Below, piece after piece: positions 1-9,927 of a stretch of DNA of 58,305 nucleotides. The notes below the pieces were generated by a model. It made no database searches and was not told the DNA's origin. It was given only the letters and a program-made list of their open reading frames with translations. The DNA is from Nonomuraea aridisoli (lineage in GTDB: Bacteria > Actinomycetota > Actinomycetes > Streptosporangiales > Streptosporangiaceae): positions 1 through 58,305 of the forward strand of contig NZ_POUD01000021.1 of NCBI RefSeq assembly GCF_003236395.1, read 5' to 3'. Every line of letters begins with the position of its first letter. Within the stretch, counting starts at the first letter, position 1. The translations under genes were made by a program, and so were the position numbers.

Positions 1-94
1 GGGTTGAGCTGGGGAAACGCGCCGAAGGGCAGGCGGGCGGCGCTCGCTCGGCGAGGGTCGGGAGAGAAGGCGTCCCGAGCTGGGCGAAGGCGTG

Positions 95-123
95 TTGTCC
101 ACAGATTGGGGTGGTTATCCACA
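95..123 (+). other. pair of DnaA-box-like 9-mers
   Basis: TTGTCCACA (95-103) and TTATCCACA (115-123) lie 20 bp apart in the same orientation. Both match the actinobacterial DnaA-box consensus. The second overlaps the stop codon of the neighbouring minus-strand regulator, and a weaker inverted copy (TGTGGGTGA) follows at about 126. The first 94 bases hold no gene that I can support. Two or three boxes are not an origin; they may titrate DnaA or arise by chance. Confidence 0.4.
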
Positions 124-576
124 GGCTGTGGGTGACGTGTCGTCAAGCCTGCGAAGCAGGTCGGCGATGGAGCTCCTGGCCGAGCGGATGCGGGCCGTCT
201 GCACCTCGTCGGCCCAGCCCAGCCGCAGCCCCTCGGCCGCCAGCCGGTCGAACGCCGAGAACGCGGCCAGCCGCTGCTCGATGATCCGGCTCCAGGCGTC
301 GTCCTCGATCCGGTAGTACACCGTACGGTCACCGGGCCTGCGCACCCGGCCGACGACCCGGGCGGACGTCAGCAGCCGCAGGCTCGTGGTGAGCGAGGCC
401 CGGCTCGCCCCGACGGCCCCGGCGATCTCCGCGGCCGTCTGCTCCGGCGGGTCGCAGGCCATCAGCCAGGCCAGCACGCGGCCGGTGACCGGAGTGAGCC
501 CCCACTCCCCCGAGACGAACGCCGCCACCCGCTCGACCCAGTCGAGCACCTTCGTCAGGTCCGGACCGTCCCGCAT
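115..576 (-). CDS. GbsR/MarR-type winged-helix transcriptional regulator
   Basis: The 153-residue protein has a winged-helix domain at about residues 25-90. A recognition helix (IAGAVGASRASLTTSLRLL) and a wing (RVRRPGDRTVYYRIED) match GbsR/MarR regulators, and the C-terminal third is helical and probably dimerises. Nothing indicates the ligand. It lies just downstream of the PaiB-like gene in the same direction (gap of 9 bases), so the two are probably co-transcribed. The family assignment is firm and the targets are unknown. Confidence 0.8.
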   Translation of the reverse strand: MRDGPDLTKVLDWVERVAAFVSGEWGLTPVTGRVLAWLMACDPPEQTAAEIAGAVGASRASLTTSLRLLTSARVVGRVRRPGDRTVYYRIEDDAWSRIIEQRLAAFSAFDRLAAEGLRLGWADEVQTARIRSARSSIADLLRRLDDTSPTACG

Positions 577-585
577 GCGGCCAGA

Positions 586-1215
586 CTAACCCGCGCTCCT
601 TCCGGCCCCCCGGCTTCGCTGCCGCTCCAGGACGGCCGCGTCGCCGGGCAGCCGGCGCTCGGCGAGCCCCGCGGCGACGCGGGTCCGGAGCGCGTCCGGC
701 TTGTGGTCGTCGTACTTGAACTTGGCGCGCACGTCCACGACCTCCAGCCGCAGGCCGCGGATCGCCGACAGGTTCCTGTGGTACGGGCCCGCGTCGGCGG
801 CGACCTCGCCGTGGTCGCCGTCCGGCTGGTGGTGGGCGAGCTGGCGGCGCAAGATGTCGGCCTTGCCCTCCCGGTCGTCCACGATCCGCGCGCGGCAGAC
901 GAGCTGGACGGCCGCGTAGTAGCTCGTCGGCACCCCGGTCTCCGGCGAGTCGGAGCGCCAGCCGGTGGGGATGTAGGCGTACTCGTCGTGCACGCTCACC
1001 ACCGCCGCCGGATTGGCCTCCAGCGCCGCCCAGATCGGGTTCGGTCTGGCCAGGTGGAGCACGACCTCGTCGCCGTCGTACCGGAAGTGCGTCGGCACCA
1101 CCACCGGGGCGCCTCCGTCCACGCCGTTGGCCGCGAGCTGCCCGAAGTCGCGCGTACGCAGCCAGCTCCGCCATTCGTCGTCGTCGCGGGCGGCGTCCCA
1201 AGGATGGATGAGCAC
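586..1215 (-). CDS. PaiB-like FMN-binding split-barrel protein
   Basis: The 209-residue protein starts at GTG 1215. It resembles the PaiB/FMN_bind_2 family: an early PTHFRYDGDEVVLHLAR strand pair, a VHDEYAYIPTGW motif and a VPTSYYAAVQ motif are typical of the flavin split barrel. PaiB proteins are called negative regulators, but flavin binding is the better supported property. Only 25 bp separate its start from the divergent MocR gene, so the two share a promoter region and the MocR regulator probably controls it. The last 15 or so residues are basic and low in complexity. Confidence 0.8.
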   Translation of the reverse strand: MLIHPWDAARDDDEWRSWLRTRDFGQLAANGVDGGAPVVVPTHFRYDGDEVVLHLARPNPIWAALEANPAAVVSVHDEYAYIPTGWRSDSPETGVPTSYYAAVQLVCRARIVDDREGKADILRRQLAHHQPDGDHGEVAADAGPYHRNLSAIRGLRLEVVDVRAKFKYDDHKPDALRTRVAAGLAERRLPGDAAVLERQRSRGAGRSAG

Positions 1216-1240
1216 GTTTGCCTCTTTGTATTAGTACATA

Positions 1241-2578
1241 ATGTGGTTTGTGCTAGAAAATTACACGATTGCCGGTGGGACGGCCAGTGAGATCGCGGCC
1301 GGTGTCGAGGTCGCCGTGTCCGAGGGACGGCTCCCGCCGGGCGCGCTCCTGCCGCCGGTGCGGGAGGTCGCCGCCCGCGCCGGGGTCAGCGCGGGCACGG
1401 CCGCGGCGGCGTACCGGCTGCTGCGCGAGCGCGGCGTCGTGGAGACGGCCGGACGGCGCGGCACCCGCGTCAGGCCCCGGCCGGCCAGCACGTTCCGGGA
1501 GGCGATCCGCATCGAGGTGCCGCCGGGCGCGCGCGACCTGGCGACCGGCAACCCCGATCCCGCGCTGCTCCCTCCCCTGTACGACGCGCTGGCCGCCGCC
1601 GCGCGCGCCCACGAGGAACGCCCCGCCATGTACGGCACCGGCGACGACGAGGAGCTCGTCGCGCTGGCCGGGGAACGCCTGCGAGCGGACGGCGTTCCCG
1701 AAGGACCGCTGGCGATCACGTCGGGCACCCTCGACGCGGTGGAGCGCGTGCTCGCCGCCCATCTGCGCCCCGGCGACCCGATCGCCGTCGAGGACCCCGG
1801 TTGGACGGCGCTGCTCGACCTCGTCACCGTGCTCGGGCTGCGTCCGGTGCCGATGCGCCTCGACGACGACGGCCCGCTGCCTGACGAGCTCGCCCGAGCC
1901 CTGCGGGCGGGCGCGCGGGCGGTCGTCATCACGGCGCGCGCTCAGAACCCCACCGGTGCCGCCGTCACCGCCGCCCGCGCCGCCGAGCTGCGGGAAGCGC
2001 TGGCGGGCCACCCCGAGGTGCTGCTGATCGAGGACGACCACGGCTCCGGGTTCGTGGACCTCCCCCTGCATCCGCTGGCCGGCTCGGTGAACAAGTGGAT
2101 CCTCATCCGGTCCACGGCCAAGGCGCTCGGGCCCGACCTGCGGCTCGCCCTGGTCACCGGCGACCCGGTCACGCTGGGCCGGCTGCGCGGGCGTCAGCGG
2201 CTGGCCGCGGGCTGGGTCAGCCACCTGCTGCAGCGCGCCGTCGCGCACCTGTGGCGTACGCGGGCGGTGGACACAGCGGCGGTCGCGGCGGCGTACGGCA
2301 GGCGGCGGGACGGCCTGGTCGAGGCGCTCGCCGGGCACGGCGTGCGCGCGCACGGGCGCAGCGGCCTGAACGTGTGGATCCCCGTCGCCGACGAGACCAC
2401 CGCGATCACCCGGCTGCTCCCCCGCGGCTGGGCCTGCGCGCCGGGCGCCCGCAACCGGATCGGCTCGCCGCCCGGGCTGCGCGTGACCGTCTCGTCGCTG
2501 CGTCCCGAGGAGATCGAGCCGCTCGCGGCCGACCTGGCCGCCGCACTCCTCCCCGCCGCTGAAGGCCGTTACGGCTAG
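1241..2578 (+). CDS. MocR-type GntR/aminotransferase regulator
   Basis: The 445-residue protein has an N-terminal GntR winged helix (about 15-75, with PPVREVAARAGVS) followed by a fold-type-I aminotransferase domain. The PLP lysine is probably K294, in STAKALGPDLRL, and the substrate-loop motifs ITSGTLDAVERVL and NPTG are present. MocR proteins use PLP chemistry to sense vitamin B6 or amino compounds. The divergent PaiB-like gene is the likely target. The ATG at 1241 follows an AT-rich stretch without a Shine-Dalgarno sequence; GTG 1250 is an equally good start. Confidence 0.85.
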   Translation: MWFVLENYTIAGGTASEIAAGVEVAVSEGRLPPGALLPPVREVAARAGVSAGTAAAAYRLLRERGVVETAGRRGTRVRPRPASTFREAIRIEVPPGARDLATGNPDPALLPPLYDALAAAARAHEERPAMYGTGDDEELVALAGERLRADGVPEGPLAITSGTLDAVERVLAAHLRPGDPIAVEDPGWTALLDLVTVLGLRPVPMRLDDDGPLPDELARALRAGARAVVITARAQNPTGAAVTAARAAELREALAGHPEVLLIEDDHGSGFVDLPLHPLAGSVNKWILIRSTAKALGPDLRLALVTGDPVTLGRLRGRQRLAAGWVSHLLQRAVAHLWRTRAVDTAAVAAAYGRRRDGLVEALAGHGVRAHGRSGLNVWIPVADETTAITRLLPRGWACAPGARNRIGSPPGLRVTVSSLRPEEIEPLAADLAAALLPAAEGRYG

Positions 2579-2603
2579 CCGCAAAAGCGGCATAATCCCG
2601 CTG

Positions 2604-3323
2604 ATGCCGAAATTTCAGGACCTGGCGGAGTATGCGGCGATGATTGCGCCCGTCATCGGCGCGGCCTACGTCAACGTGCACGCGGCGGCGGCCCGAGCGG
2701 TCGCCGACCTCGCCGAAGCGTCGGACGTGACCCCCGGCCTGCTGTCGGACCTGCGCTTCATCCTCCCCCTGCGCCCGCTCTCCCGCCGCGACCTGGCCAC
2801 GATCTACCGGTACGGCGACCCGGCCGACCACGAGTCCGGCGTGGCGGAACACCTGCGCGAGGGCACCCTGGCCGAGGACGCCGACGGCACGCTGCGCCTC
2901 GCGGGCCGGGGTTCGGCGTTCGTCCGCCGGCTCTACGAGCTGCACGATGAGGCGTCCGCGCGCGTCTGGACGGGCGACGACCTGCCGGGCCTGGCCGCGC
3001 TGGCGGGCCGCGTGCTCGACGGGGCCGAACGGCTGCCCGGCGGCGCGCTGGAGCTGGTCGCGCCGCCGTACGAGCCGGAGGGGGCGGGGCCGGGGCTGCT
3101 GCTGTTCAACCGGCTCTCCGCCCTGCGCTACCACCGGGCCGACGCCCACGCCGCGGCCTGGCGGGCGGCGGGCCTGTCGGCGGCCGAGATCGTCGGCCTG
3201 CCGGACGGGCCGCTGCGCGCCGCGATCGAGGCGGAGACCAACCGCCTGGCCGGAGCGCCGTACGGACTCCTGTCGGACACCGAGCGCGAGACGCTCTACG
3301 AGGGCCTGCTGAGACTCGTCTAG
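2604..3323 (+). CDS. conserved hypothetical protein, winged-helix-like
   Basis: The 239-residue soluble protein is not a named family that I recognise. The sequence is mostly helical. Its middle (SGVAEHLREGTLAEDADGTLRLAGRGSAFVRRLYELH) reads like a winged-helix wing next to a helix, as in MarR-like proteins. The second half has LFNRLSALRYHRADAHAAAW, a motif seen in actinobacterial HTH-type unknowns whose histidine and arginine residues are conserved by memory only. It begins 25 bases after the MocR gene on the same strand and may be co-transcribed. No catalytic motif is visible. Confidence 0.6.
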   Translation: MPKFQDLAEYAAMIAPVIGAAYVNVHAAAARAVADLAEASDVTPGLLSDLRFILPLRPLSRRDLATIYRYGDPADHESGVAEHLREGTLAEDADGTLRLAGRGSAFVRRLYELHDEASARVWTGDDLPGLAALAGRVLDGAERLPGGALELVAPPYEPEGAGPGLLLFNRLSALRYHRADAHAAAWRAAGLSAAEIVGLPDGPLRAAIEAETNRLAGAPYGLLSDTERETLYEGLLRLV

Positions 3324-3416
3324 AAGGCTGCGAGGAGGACTTCGGAGTTCCCAAAGTGCCACCTCCCGGTAACAGGCCAGGAGGCGCACTATGGTCGTAC
3401 TTCAACAGGAGGCACC

Positions 3417-3935
3417 GTGGAACAGGATCTGCCCGGCGGTGCGCGGCTGGTCGTCGGAGTCGACGAATCACCGGCCGCGCGCTGGGCGCTGGCCTGGGCC
3501 ATCGGGGCGGCCAGGCTGCACCGGATGGCCATCGTGGCCGTGCACGTCAGCCGCGCGCCTGTCCATCCCTTCCCCGAGGCGCTGCCCGTCCAGCACGCCA
3601 TCCGGGCAGGGGAGGAGGCGCGCTGCGCCGAGGTGATCGAGGGCGTGTTCGAGGACGTCGCGGGCGGGATCCCCGACGACGTGACGACCGTCGTCGTCGC
3701 CCGGGTCGGCGACCCCGGCTACCACCTCGTCGATCTGGCGCGCGAAGGCGATCTGCTGGTGCTGGGCCGGGGGAGACGCGGGCTGTTCAGCCGCATCTTC
3801 CTGCCCTCGACCAGCATGTACTGCGCGCGGCACGCGCGCACGACGGTCGTCATCGTCAAGCAGCCGACGCCGCCCGACGACCCGGAGATGTCAGAAGCGC
3901 GCGGCCGGCGTTTCTGGACCCGCCGACATCCGTGA
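3417..3935 (+). CDS. universal stress protein (UspA family)
   Basis: The 172-residue single-domain Usp begins at GTG 3417 behind a strong AACAGGAGG Shine-Dalgarno. VVGVDESPAARWALAWAI is the first strand and helix of the Usp fold. Near the end, VLGRGRRGLFSRIFLPST corresponds to the ATP-binding glycine motif G-x2-G-x-G-x9-G-[S/T], but degenerate (arginines replace some glycines), so nucleotide binding is uncertain. The gene overlaps the convergent MocR gene by 45 bases. It probably has a general stress or dormancy role, as in other actinobacteria. Confidence 0.85.
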   Translation: MEQDLPGGARLVVGVDESPAARWALAWAIGAARLHRMAIVAVHVSRAPVHPFPEALPVQHAIRAGEEARCAEVIEGVFEDVAGGIPDDVTTVVVARVGDPGYHLVDLAREGDLLVLGRGRRGLFSRIFLPSTSMYCARHARTTVVIVKQPTPPDDPEMSEARGRRFWTRRHP

Positions 3936-5291
3936 CCTGAGCAGGCGCAGCCCTTCGGGGATGGCGTCGCGGCCGATCACGCCGTAGCCGAGCACCAGTC
4001 CGCGCTGCGCGGGTTCCTCGCCGCAGTACTCCTCCAGCGACTCGAACGCCAGCACGCCGGGCGCCGGACGTACGGACACTCCGGGGGCGAGGCGGGCGCA
4101 GAGGTGCAGGCCCGCCGCGGACGGCACCGGCTCCAGGCGGTCGTCGGCGGCCAGCGCCTCGGCGATCAGGACGTGGCGGGCGGCGTACTCGCGGGTGGCT
4201 TTTCTGATGTGCCTGGCCAGCAGGCCCTCGTCGATGAAGCGGGCCAGGGCCGCCTGCGTGGGCAGCTCGCTGTGCCAGTCGCACAGTCGTTTGGCCGTGC
4301 GCAGCGCGGGCGCGAGCGAGGCGGGCGCGACCAGGAAGCCGATCCTGAGCATGGGCAGCAGCGTCTTGGAGAACGAGCCGACGTAGATGACGCGGCCGGC
4401 GCGGTCGAGGCTCTGCAGGGGTTCGAGCGGGCGTGCGCCGAAGCGGAACTCGCTGTCGTAGTCGTCCTCGATCACCACCGCGCGACGGCGCTCGGCCCAG
4501 GCCAGCAGGGCGGCGCGGCGGGCCAGCGACATCGGCGTGCCCAGCGGGAACTGGTGGGAGGGCGTGACGTAGACGATGCGCGCCGAACGCGGGATCGCCG
4601 CGACGTCGATGCCCTCGGCGTCCACCGGGACGCCCACGACCCGCGCGCCGAGCGAGCGGAACAACAGCCGGGCCGGGGGATAGCCGGGCTCCTCGACCGC
4701 CACGACGGCGCCCGGCTCGATCAGCACGCGGCCGACGAGGTCGAGCGCCTGCTGCGCGCCGTTGGTGACGAGCACGTCGTCGGGACCGGCGAGCACCGAG
4801 CGGCTGATGCCGATGTGCCGGGAGATCGCCTCGCGCAGCGGCCCGTGACCGGACGGGTCACCGTAGGTCGCGATGCCCGCCCGCAGCTCGCGGCCCACCA
4901 GCCGGCGCCAGGTGTCCATCGGGAACAGCCGCGCGTCGGGGACGCCGGCGCGGAAGTCGTACCGGGCGCCGGGCACGGCGGGCTCGGGCTCCACGCCACG
5001 CCAGAACGGGCGTGGCAGCACCACGCCCGTCGGGGCGGCGCGGCCCCTGACCGGCTCGGCCGACACGAACGTGCCCGCGCCGGCCCGCCCCACCAGGAAC
5101 CCGTCCGCCACCAGCCGGTCGTAGGCGAGGGCGACGGTGTTCCTGGAGATCTCCAGCCGGCGGGCCAGCTCCCTGGTCGGCGCGAGCCGCTCGCCCGAGC
5201 GGAGGCGGCCGTCGAGGATGGCGTCGAGCAGCTGGCGGTAGACCTGAGCGGCCAGGTCGGAGCGGCCTTCGAGGCTGATGTGCACGTCCAT
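3891..5291 (-). CDS. MocR/PdxR-type GntR-aminotransferase regulator
   Basis: I chose ATG 5291 (MDVHISLEGRSDLAAQ), giving 466 residues; longer readings run into the divergent MFS promoter. An N-terminal GntR winged helix (TRELARRLEISRNTVALAYDRLVADGFL) is followed by a full aminotransferase-fold domain with NGAQQALDLVGRVL, VEEPGYP and the PLP-lysine motif VGSFSKTLLPMLRIGF. This is a canonical MocR/PdxR architecture. The 94-bp gap to the divergent MFS gene suggests that it controls that exporter. It could regulate pyridoxal synthesis genes elsewhere, but none is nearby. Confidence 0.85.
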   Translation of the reverse strand: MDVHISLEGRSDLAAQVYRQLLDAILDGRLRSGERLAPTRELARRLEISRNTVALAYDRLVADGFLVGRAGAGTFVSAEPVRGRAAPTGVVLPRPFWRGVEPEPAVPGARYDFRAGVPDARLFPMDTWRRLVGRELRAGIATYGDPSGHGPLREAISRHIGISRSVLAGPDDVLVTNGAQQALDLVGRVLIEPGAVVAVEEPGYPPARLLFRSLGARVVGVPVDAEGIDVAAIPRSARIVYVTPSHQFPLGTPMSLARRAALLAWAERRRAVVIEDDYDSEFRFGARPLEPLQSLDRAGRVIYVGSFSKTLLPMLRIGFLVAPASLAPALRTAKRLCDWHSELPTQAALARFIDEGLLARHIRKATREYAARHVLIAEALAADDRLEPVPSAAGLHLCARLAPGVSVRPAPGVLAFESLEEYCGEEPAQRGLVLGYGVIGRDAIPEGLRLLRSRMSAGPETPAARF

Positions 5292-5385
5292 CTTGGCCCA
5301 ATCATTTCGCCGGAAATTGGAGCTTATCGCGGGACAAGCAGTCGGCCACGATGGACTCATGAGCGAACGAATGGACGTATGAATC

Positions 5386-6555
5386 ATGAAATATCGCCGG
5401 ATCTTGGTGCATGCGCAGCTTGTCGGCTCCATCGGTGACGGCGCCTTCCTCGTCACGTCCGCGTTCTACTTCGCCAGGATCGTCGGGCTGTCGGCCACCG
5501 AGATCGGGCTCGGCCTCACCGTGGGCTGGGCCGTCGGCTCGGTGGCCGGCGTGCCGCTCGGGCATCTCGCCGACCGGCGCGGGCCGCGCGGCGTGGCCGT
5601 CGCGCTCGCGCTGGCCACCGCCGCGGCGGTCGCCGCCTTCCTCGTCGTCCGGTCGTTTCCGCTGTTCGTCCTCGCTACCAGCCTGTACGGCACCGCGCAG
5701 ACCGGCCTGTCGGCCGCCCGCCAGGCGCTGCTCGCCGCCCTGGTCGAGCCCGCCGAACGCACGGTCGTCCGGGCCGTGTTGCAGGCCACCCTCAACGGCG
5801 GCCTGGCCGTCGGCGCCGCGCTGGGCGGGATCGCGCTGCACCTCGACACCCCGGCCGCGTACCTGACCCTCTTCGCCCTGGACGCCCTGGCCTTCCTGGT
5901 CGCCGCCGGGCTGCTGCTCGGGCTGCCCGCCGTGCCGCCCGCGCCCGTCTCGCCGGGGCCGCGCCTCGCCGTGCTCAGGGACCGGCCGTACGCGCTGGTC
6001 ACGCTGATCAACGCGGTGATGTTGTTCTACATGCCGCTGCTCAGCCTGGTCGTGCCGCTGTGGATCGCCACCCGTACCAGCGCGCCGTCCTGGATGGTCT
6101 CCGCGCTGCTGCTCGTCAACACGGCGAGCGTGCTGCTCTTCCAGGTGCGCGTCGCCCGGCGGATCAAGGGGCTGCGGGACGCCTCGGCGGCGGTCCGGCT
6201 GGCGGGGCTGGTGATGTTCGCGGCCTGCGCGGTGTTCGCGCTCAGCCCGTACGGATGGATGTTCCTGCTCGTCGGCGTGGTGCTGCAGGTGGCGGCGGAG
6301 ATGCTGCTGGCCTCCGGGTCGTGGGAGATCAGCTTCACGCTCGCCCCCGACGACCGTCAGGGGCAGTACCAGGGGTTCTTCGGCACCGGCGTGGCCGTGG
6401 CCCGGATGCTCGGGCCCGTCGTGCTGACCACGCTGGTGATCGGCGGCGGCACCCTGGGGTGGCTGGTGACCGGCGCCGTGTTCGTGGCGGCCGGCGCCGC
6501 GATGGCGCCGGCCGTCAGATGGGCCCTTCCGCGCAGGTCACCTGAACCCGCGTAG
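5386..6555 (+). CDS. MFS transporter (drug-export-like)
   Basis: The 389-residue protein has about twelve hydrophobic segments and the MFS motif A after helix 2 ([15 protein letters not shown]). Segment content fits the MFS-1/MFS-3 exporters of actinobacteria. It diverges from the MocR regulator, its probable controller. The 3' end overlaps the convergent copA gene by 18 bases. The substrate cannot be read from the sequence. Confidence 0.85.
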   Translation: MKYRRILVHAQLVGSIGDGAFLVTSAFYFARIVGLSATEIGLGLTVGWAVGSVAGVPLGHLADRRGPRGVAVALALATAAAVAAFLVVRSFPLFVLATSLYGTAQTGLSAARQALLAALVEPAERTVVRAVLQATLNGGLAVGAALGGIALHLDTPAAYLTLFALDALAFLVAAGLLLGLPAVPPAPVSPGPRLAVLRDRPYALVTLINAVMLFYMPLLSLVVPLWIATRTSAPSWMVSALLLVNTASVLLFQVRVARRIKGLRDASAAVRLAGLVMFAACAVFALSPYGWMFLLVGVVLQVAAEMLLASGSWEISFTLAPDDRQGQYQGFFGTGVAVARMLGPVVLTTLVIGGGTLGWLVTGAVFVAAGAAMAPAVRWALPRRSPEPA

Positions 6556-8751
6556 CCGCAGGCTGTTGCTGACCACGAACACGCTGGAGAACGCCATCGC
6601 CGCCCCGGCGATCATCGGGTTGAGCAGGCCCAGCGCGGCCAGCGGCAGCGCGGCCACGTTGTAGGCGAACGCCCAGAACAGGTTGCCCTTGATGACCTTG
6701 AGGGTCCGGCGCGCGAGCCTGATCGCGTCGGGCGCGACCTTCAGGTCACCCCGGACGAGGGTGAGGTCGGAGGCCTCGATGGCCGCGTCGGTGCCGGTGC
6801 CCATCGCGAGGCCCAGGTCGGCCTGGGCCAGCGCGGCGGCGTCGTTGACGCCGTCGCCCACCATCGCCACGACCTTGCCCTCCGACTGCAGCCGCTTGAC
6901 CACGTCGACCTTGCCCGCGGGCAGCACTCCGGCGATCACCTCGTCGATGCCGACCTCGGCCGCGACCGTCCGGGCCACGGCCTCGTTGTCGCCGGTGAGC
7001 AGCACCGGGGTCAGGCCCAGGGCCTTGAGCTGCGCGATCGCCTCCTTGCTGGTCGGCTTGACCACGTCGGACACGACCAGCACCGCGCGGGCCCTGCCGT
7101 CCCAGCCGACCGCCACCGCCGTACGGCCCGCGGCCTCCTCCTCGGCCAGCCTGCGGGCCAGGTCGGCGGGCAGGCGCTGGGACCACTCCTCCAGCAGCCG
7201 GGGGCGGCCGACGAGCACCGCGTGCCCGTCCACGACGCCCTGCACGCCGAGACCCTCGACGTTCGTGAAGCCCTCCACGGCCGCGTCGGAGCGGGCCTCC
7301 TTCGCGACGGCGCGGGCGATCGGGTGCTCGGAGGCGTGCTCCAGCGCCCCGGCGAGCCGCAGCACCTCCTCGCGGCTCTCGCCCTCGGCCAGGTGCACGG
7401 CCGTGAGGGACATCGTGCCCGCCGTGACCGTGCCCGTCTTGTCGAGGACGATCGTGTCGATCCTGCGTGTCGACTCCAGCACCTCGGGGCCCTTGATCAG
7501 GATGCCGAGCTGGGCGCCGCGGCCGGTGCCGACCAGCAGCGCCGTCGGCGTGGCCAGGCCGAGCGCGCACGGGCAGGCGATGATCAGCACCGCCACCGCC
7601 GCGGTGAACGCCGCCGTCGCGCCCTCGCCCGTACCGAGCCAGTAGCCCAGTGTCCCCACGGCGAGCGCGATCACGACGGGGACGAACACGCCCGAGACGC
7701 GGTCGGCGAGCCGCTGCACCTGCGCCTTGCCCGTCTGGGCCTCCTCCACGAGCCGCGCCATCTGCGCGAGCTGCGTGTCGGCCCCCACCCGGGTCGCCCG
7801 GACGACCAGCCGGCCGCCCGCGTTCACCGTCGCGCCGGTCACCCCGTCGCCCGGCTTGACCTCGACCGGAACGGACTCGCCCGTCAGCATCGAGGCGTCC
7901 ACCGCCGAGGAGCCCTCTTCGACCACGCCGTCGGTGGCGATCTTCTCACCGGGCCGCACCACGAACCGGTCGCCGGCCTTGAGCCGCTCGACCGGCACAC
8001 GCCCGCCGTCGGCGAGCTCGACGTCCTTGGCGCCCAGCTCCATCAACGCCCGCAGCGCCGCCCCGGCCCGCCGCTTGGAGCGGGCCTCGAAGTAGCGCCC
8101 GGCCAGGATGAACGCCGTCACCGCCGCCGCCGTCTCCAGGTAGATCGCGTCCGCCCCGGCGCCCCGCTCGATCGCGAACGAGAACGGGTGGGTCATGCCC
8201 GGCATGCCCGCCTCGCCGAAGAACAGCGCCCACACCGACCAGCCGAGCGCCGCCAGCGTGCCGAGCGAGATCAGCGTGTCCATCGTCGCGGCGCCGTGGC
8301 GCAGATTCGTCCACGCCGCCTTGTGGAACGGCCAGCCCGCGTACGCCACCACCGGCGCCGCCAGCGTCAGCGACGACCACTGCCAGTACGTGAACTGCAG
8401 CGGCGGGATCATCGCCATCGCCACCACCGGCACGGACAGCACCACCGCGGTGACCAGTCGTTGCCGCAGCGAACGCAGCTCGTCCGGTGGCTCCTCGGCC
8501 TGCGGCGGCGCCGGCAGCGCGGCCGTGTAACCGGCCTTCTCCACCTCGCTGATCAGGTCCTGCGGGTCGACGCCCGCAGGGAAGACGACCTTGGCCTTCT
8601 CCGTCGCGTAGTTGACCGACGCCGTCACGCCGTCAAGTTTGTTGAGCTTGCGTTCGATGCGGTTGGCACAGGACGCGCAGGTCATGCCGCCGATGGTGAG
8701 CTCGACGGCTCTCTGCCCGGACTCGGTGCCGGGCTCGGTGAGCGAAGTCAT
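6538..8751 (-). CDS. copA: copper-translocating P1B-type ATPase
   Basis: Starting at ATG 8751 the protein has 737 residues. It has one N-terminal heavy-metal domain ([16 protein letters not shown], CxxC near residue 25), eight predicted membrane segments and the CPC motif in [12 protein letters not shown] that defines Cu(I) pumps. It also has the phosphorylation loop VLDKTGTVT, the HP motif in [12 protein letters not shown] and the hinge [16 protein letters not shown]. It exports Cu(I) from the cytoplasm. It is the last gene of the copZ, secreted protein, copA operon and starts 23 bases after the preceding stop. Confidence 0.95.
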   Translation of the reverse strand: MTSLTEPGTESGQRAVELTIGGMTCASCANRIERKLNKLDGVTASVNYATEKAKVVFPAGVDPQDLISEVEKAGYTAALPAPPQAEEPPDELRSLRQRLVTAVVLSVPVVAMAMIPPLQFTYWQWSSLTLAAPVVAYAGWPFHKAAWTNLRHGAATMDTLISLGTLAALGWSVWALFFGEAGMPGMTHPFSFAIERGAGADAIYLETAAAVTAFILAGRYFEARSKRRAGAALRALMELGAKDVELADGGRVPVERLKAGDRFVVRPGEKIATDGVVEEGSSAVDASMLTGESVPVEVKPGDGVTGATVNAGGRLVVRATRVGADTQLAQMARLVEEAQTGKAQVQRLADRVSGVFVPVVIALAVGTLGYWLGTGEGATAAFTAAVAVLIIACPCALGLATPTALLVGTGRGAQLGILIKGPEVLESTRRIDTIVLDKTGTVTAGTMSLTAVHLAEGESREEVLRLAGALEHASEHPIARAVAKEARSDAAVEGFTNVEGLGVQGVVDGHAVLVGRPRLLEEWSQRLPADLARRLAEEEAAGRTAVAVGWDGRARAVLVVSDVVKPTSKEAIAQLKALGLTPVLLTGDNEAVARTVAAEVGIDEVIAGVLPAGKVDVVKRLQSEGKVVAMVGDGVNDAAALAQADLGLAMGTGTDAAIEASDLTLVRGDLKVAPDAIRLARRTLKVIKGNLFWAFAYNVAALPLAALGLLNPMIAGAAMAFSSVFVVSNSLRLRGFR

Positions 8752-8774
8752 GACCTCTCCTTTCTTCGCGTCCT

Positions 8775-9662
8775 TCAGCTGCGGCCGTGGGGGGTGGCGT
8801 CTCCGTCGCCGGGGGTGGCCGTGGCGGTGAAGGCCGCCGTACGGACCTCGCCCCCGTGCTGGAAGTCGAGGAACAGGCGGTAGTCGCCGCGGCTCGGCGC
8901 CTCCACGTAGAACGTGATCTCCGGGCCCGCCTCTGCGCTCTCTTCGGGATGTACGTGGAGATAGGCCAGGTCGCCGGCGCGCAGCGCGACCAGGTGACCG
9001 TACGCGCCGAGGTAGGGCTGCAGGTCGGTGACCGGCTCGCCGCCCTTGCTCACCGTCAGCGTGACCTTGCTGGAACGCCCGGCGACCAGGTCTCCGGCGA
9101 GGCTCACAGTGTAGTCGCCGACCGTCGCCGTGCGGCCGGCCTGGGGGAGCGGCCTGGGCCGGTAGTCGCCCGCGGCCTGCAGGTCGGCCCCCAGCGTGAG
9201 ACCTTGCCCGCCCTTCGGCACGAAGTCCGCGAACGCGCGGTACGGGCCCGCCTCCGGGACCGCCAGCTTGACCGACCACGTGCCGTCGGGGGCCATCTCG
9301 GGATGCACGTGCTGGAAGCTCGTCAGGTCGCGGGAGGCGACGATGAGGTGCATGGACTTGTCGTGCGCGACCTCGTAGCCGGTGACCGGGCCGCCGTCGG
9401 GGCCGATGATCCGGAACGTGAAGTCGGCGGGCGCGCCGGTCGCGATCGGGGTGGTGGGATCGAGGGTGTAGCCGTCCTGGGACACTTGGAGCCCCCCGGG
9501 GGTATTGATGGCGGCGTCTTCCGTGGCATGTGCAGGCTTTGTCGCCGGTGCGGCCGCCGCCGGGCTCGGGCTCACGGCCGTGGCCTTGCCCACGCCCAGG
9601 GCGCCGCCGAAGACGACGGCGAGCCCCAGAGCGTAGGAACCGAGCTTGGCGGCCGTGTTCAT
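8775..9662 (-). CDS. secreted or anchored copper-associated protein with duplicated His motif
   Basis: The 295-residue protein has an N-terminal hydrophobic segment (about 8-30) that acts as a signal peptide or anchor. The mature part has two related blocks, each with a histidine cluster: [19 protein letters not shown] and [19 protein letters not shown]. The repetition suggests a duplicated beta-sandwich binding metal outside the membrane. It is translationally coupled to copZ (ATGA overlap at 9659-9662) and precedes copA, so a periplasm-side copper buffer or delivery role is a reasonable inference. Related proteins are annotated only as hypothetical in actinobacterial copper operons. Confidence 0.75.
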   Translation of the reverse strand: MNTAAKLGSYALGLAVVFGGALGVGKATAVSPSPAAAAPATKPAHATEDAAINTPGGLQVSQDGYTLDPTTPIATGAPADFTFRIIGPDGGPVTGYEVAHDKSMHLIVASRDLTSFQHVHPEMAPDGTWSVKLAVPEAGPYRAFADFVPKGGQGLTLGADLQAAGDYRPRPLPQAGRTATVGDYTVSLAGDLVAGRSSKVTLTVSKGGEPVTDLQPYLGAYGHLVALRAGDLAYLHVHPEESAEAGPEITFYVEAPSRGDYRLFLDFQHGGEVRTAAFTATATPGDGDATPHGRS

Positions 9663-9871
9663 GACCGCCCGGCCAACTCGTATCCGGCCTCTTCGACCGC
9701 GGCGGCGATCCGCGCCGGGTCGACGGGGCCGTCGCTGTCAACGGTCAGCAGGCCGCTGGCCAGGTCGACGTCGACCTTGGTCACGCCGGCCACCTCGCCG
9801 ACCTCCTCCTTGACGGAGCTCACGCAGTGGCCGCAGGTCATGCCCTTCACGGTGAAAGTGGTGGTGCTCAT
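9659..9871 (-). CDS. copZ: copper chaperone (HMA domain)
   Basis: The 70-residue single HMA domain has the metal-binding loop [10 protein letters not shown] (CxxC at about 12-15) and the ending [11 protein letters not shown] typical of CopZ/Atx1 chaperones. It hands Cu(I) to CopA. It is first in a three-gene copper operon and has a GGAGA Shine-Dalgarno just upstream. Two CsoR-type palindromes lie 57-115 bp upstream of its start. Confidence 0.93.
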   Translation of the reverse strand: MSTTTFTVKGMTCGHCVSSVKEEVGEVAGVTKVDVDLASGLLTVDSDGPVDPARIAAAVEEAGYELAGRS

Positions 9872-9927
9872 GGTCTCTCCTCAGGTGTGGCGTTGCCGTC
9901 CATTCTTCGTCTCGAAGTCTAACACCG

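Noticed and set aside
95..134. Chromosome origin
   Set aside because: Two or three boxes, no AT-rich unwinding element, and no dnaA or dnaN nearby.
3106..3471. Minus-strand gene over the 3' end of the unknown protein at 2604-3323
   Set aside because: Arg/Pro-rich shadow frame without start signal.
8752..9741. Extension of copA to a 1067-residue protein
   Set aside because: The extra N terminus is an out-of-frame reading of the exported copper protein and copZ. ATG 8751 with the HMA domain is the true start.
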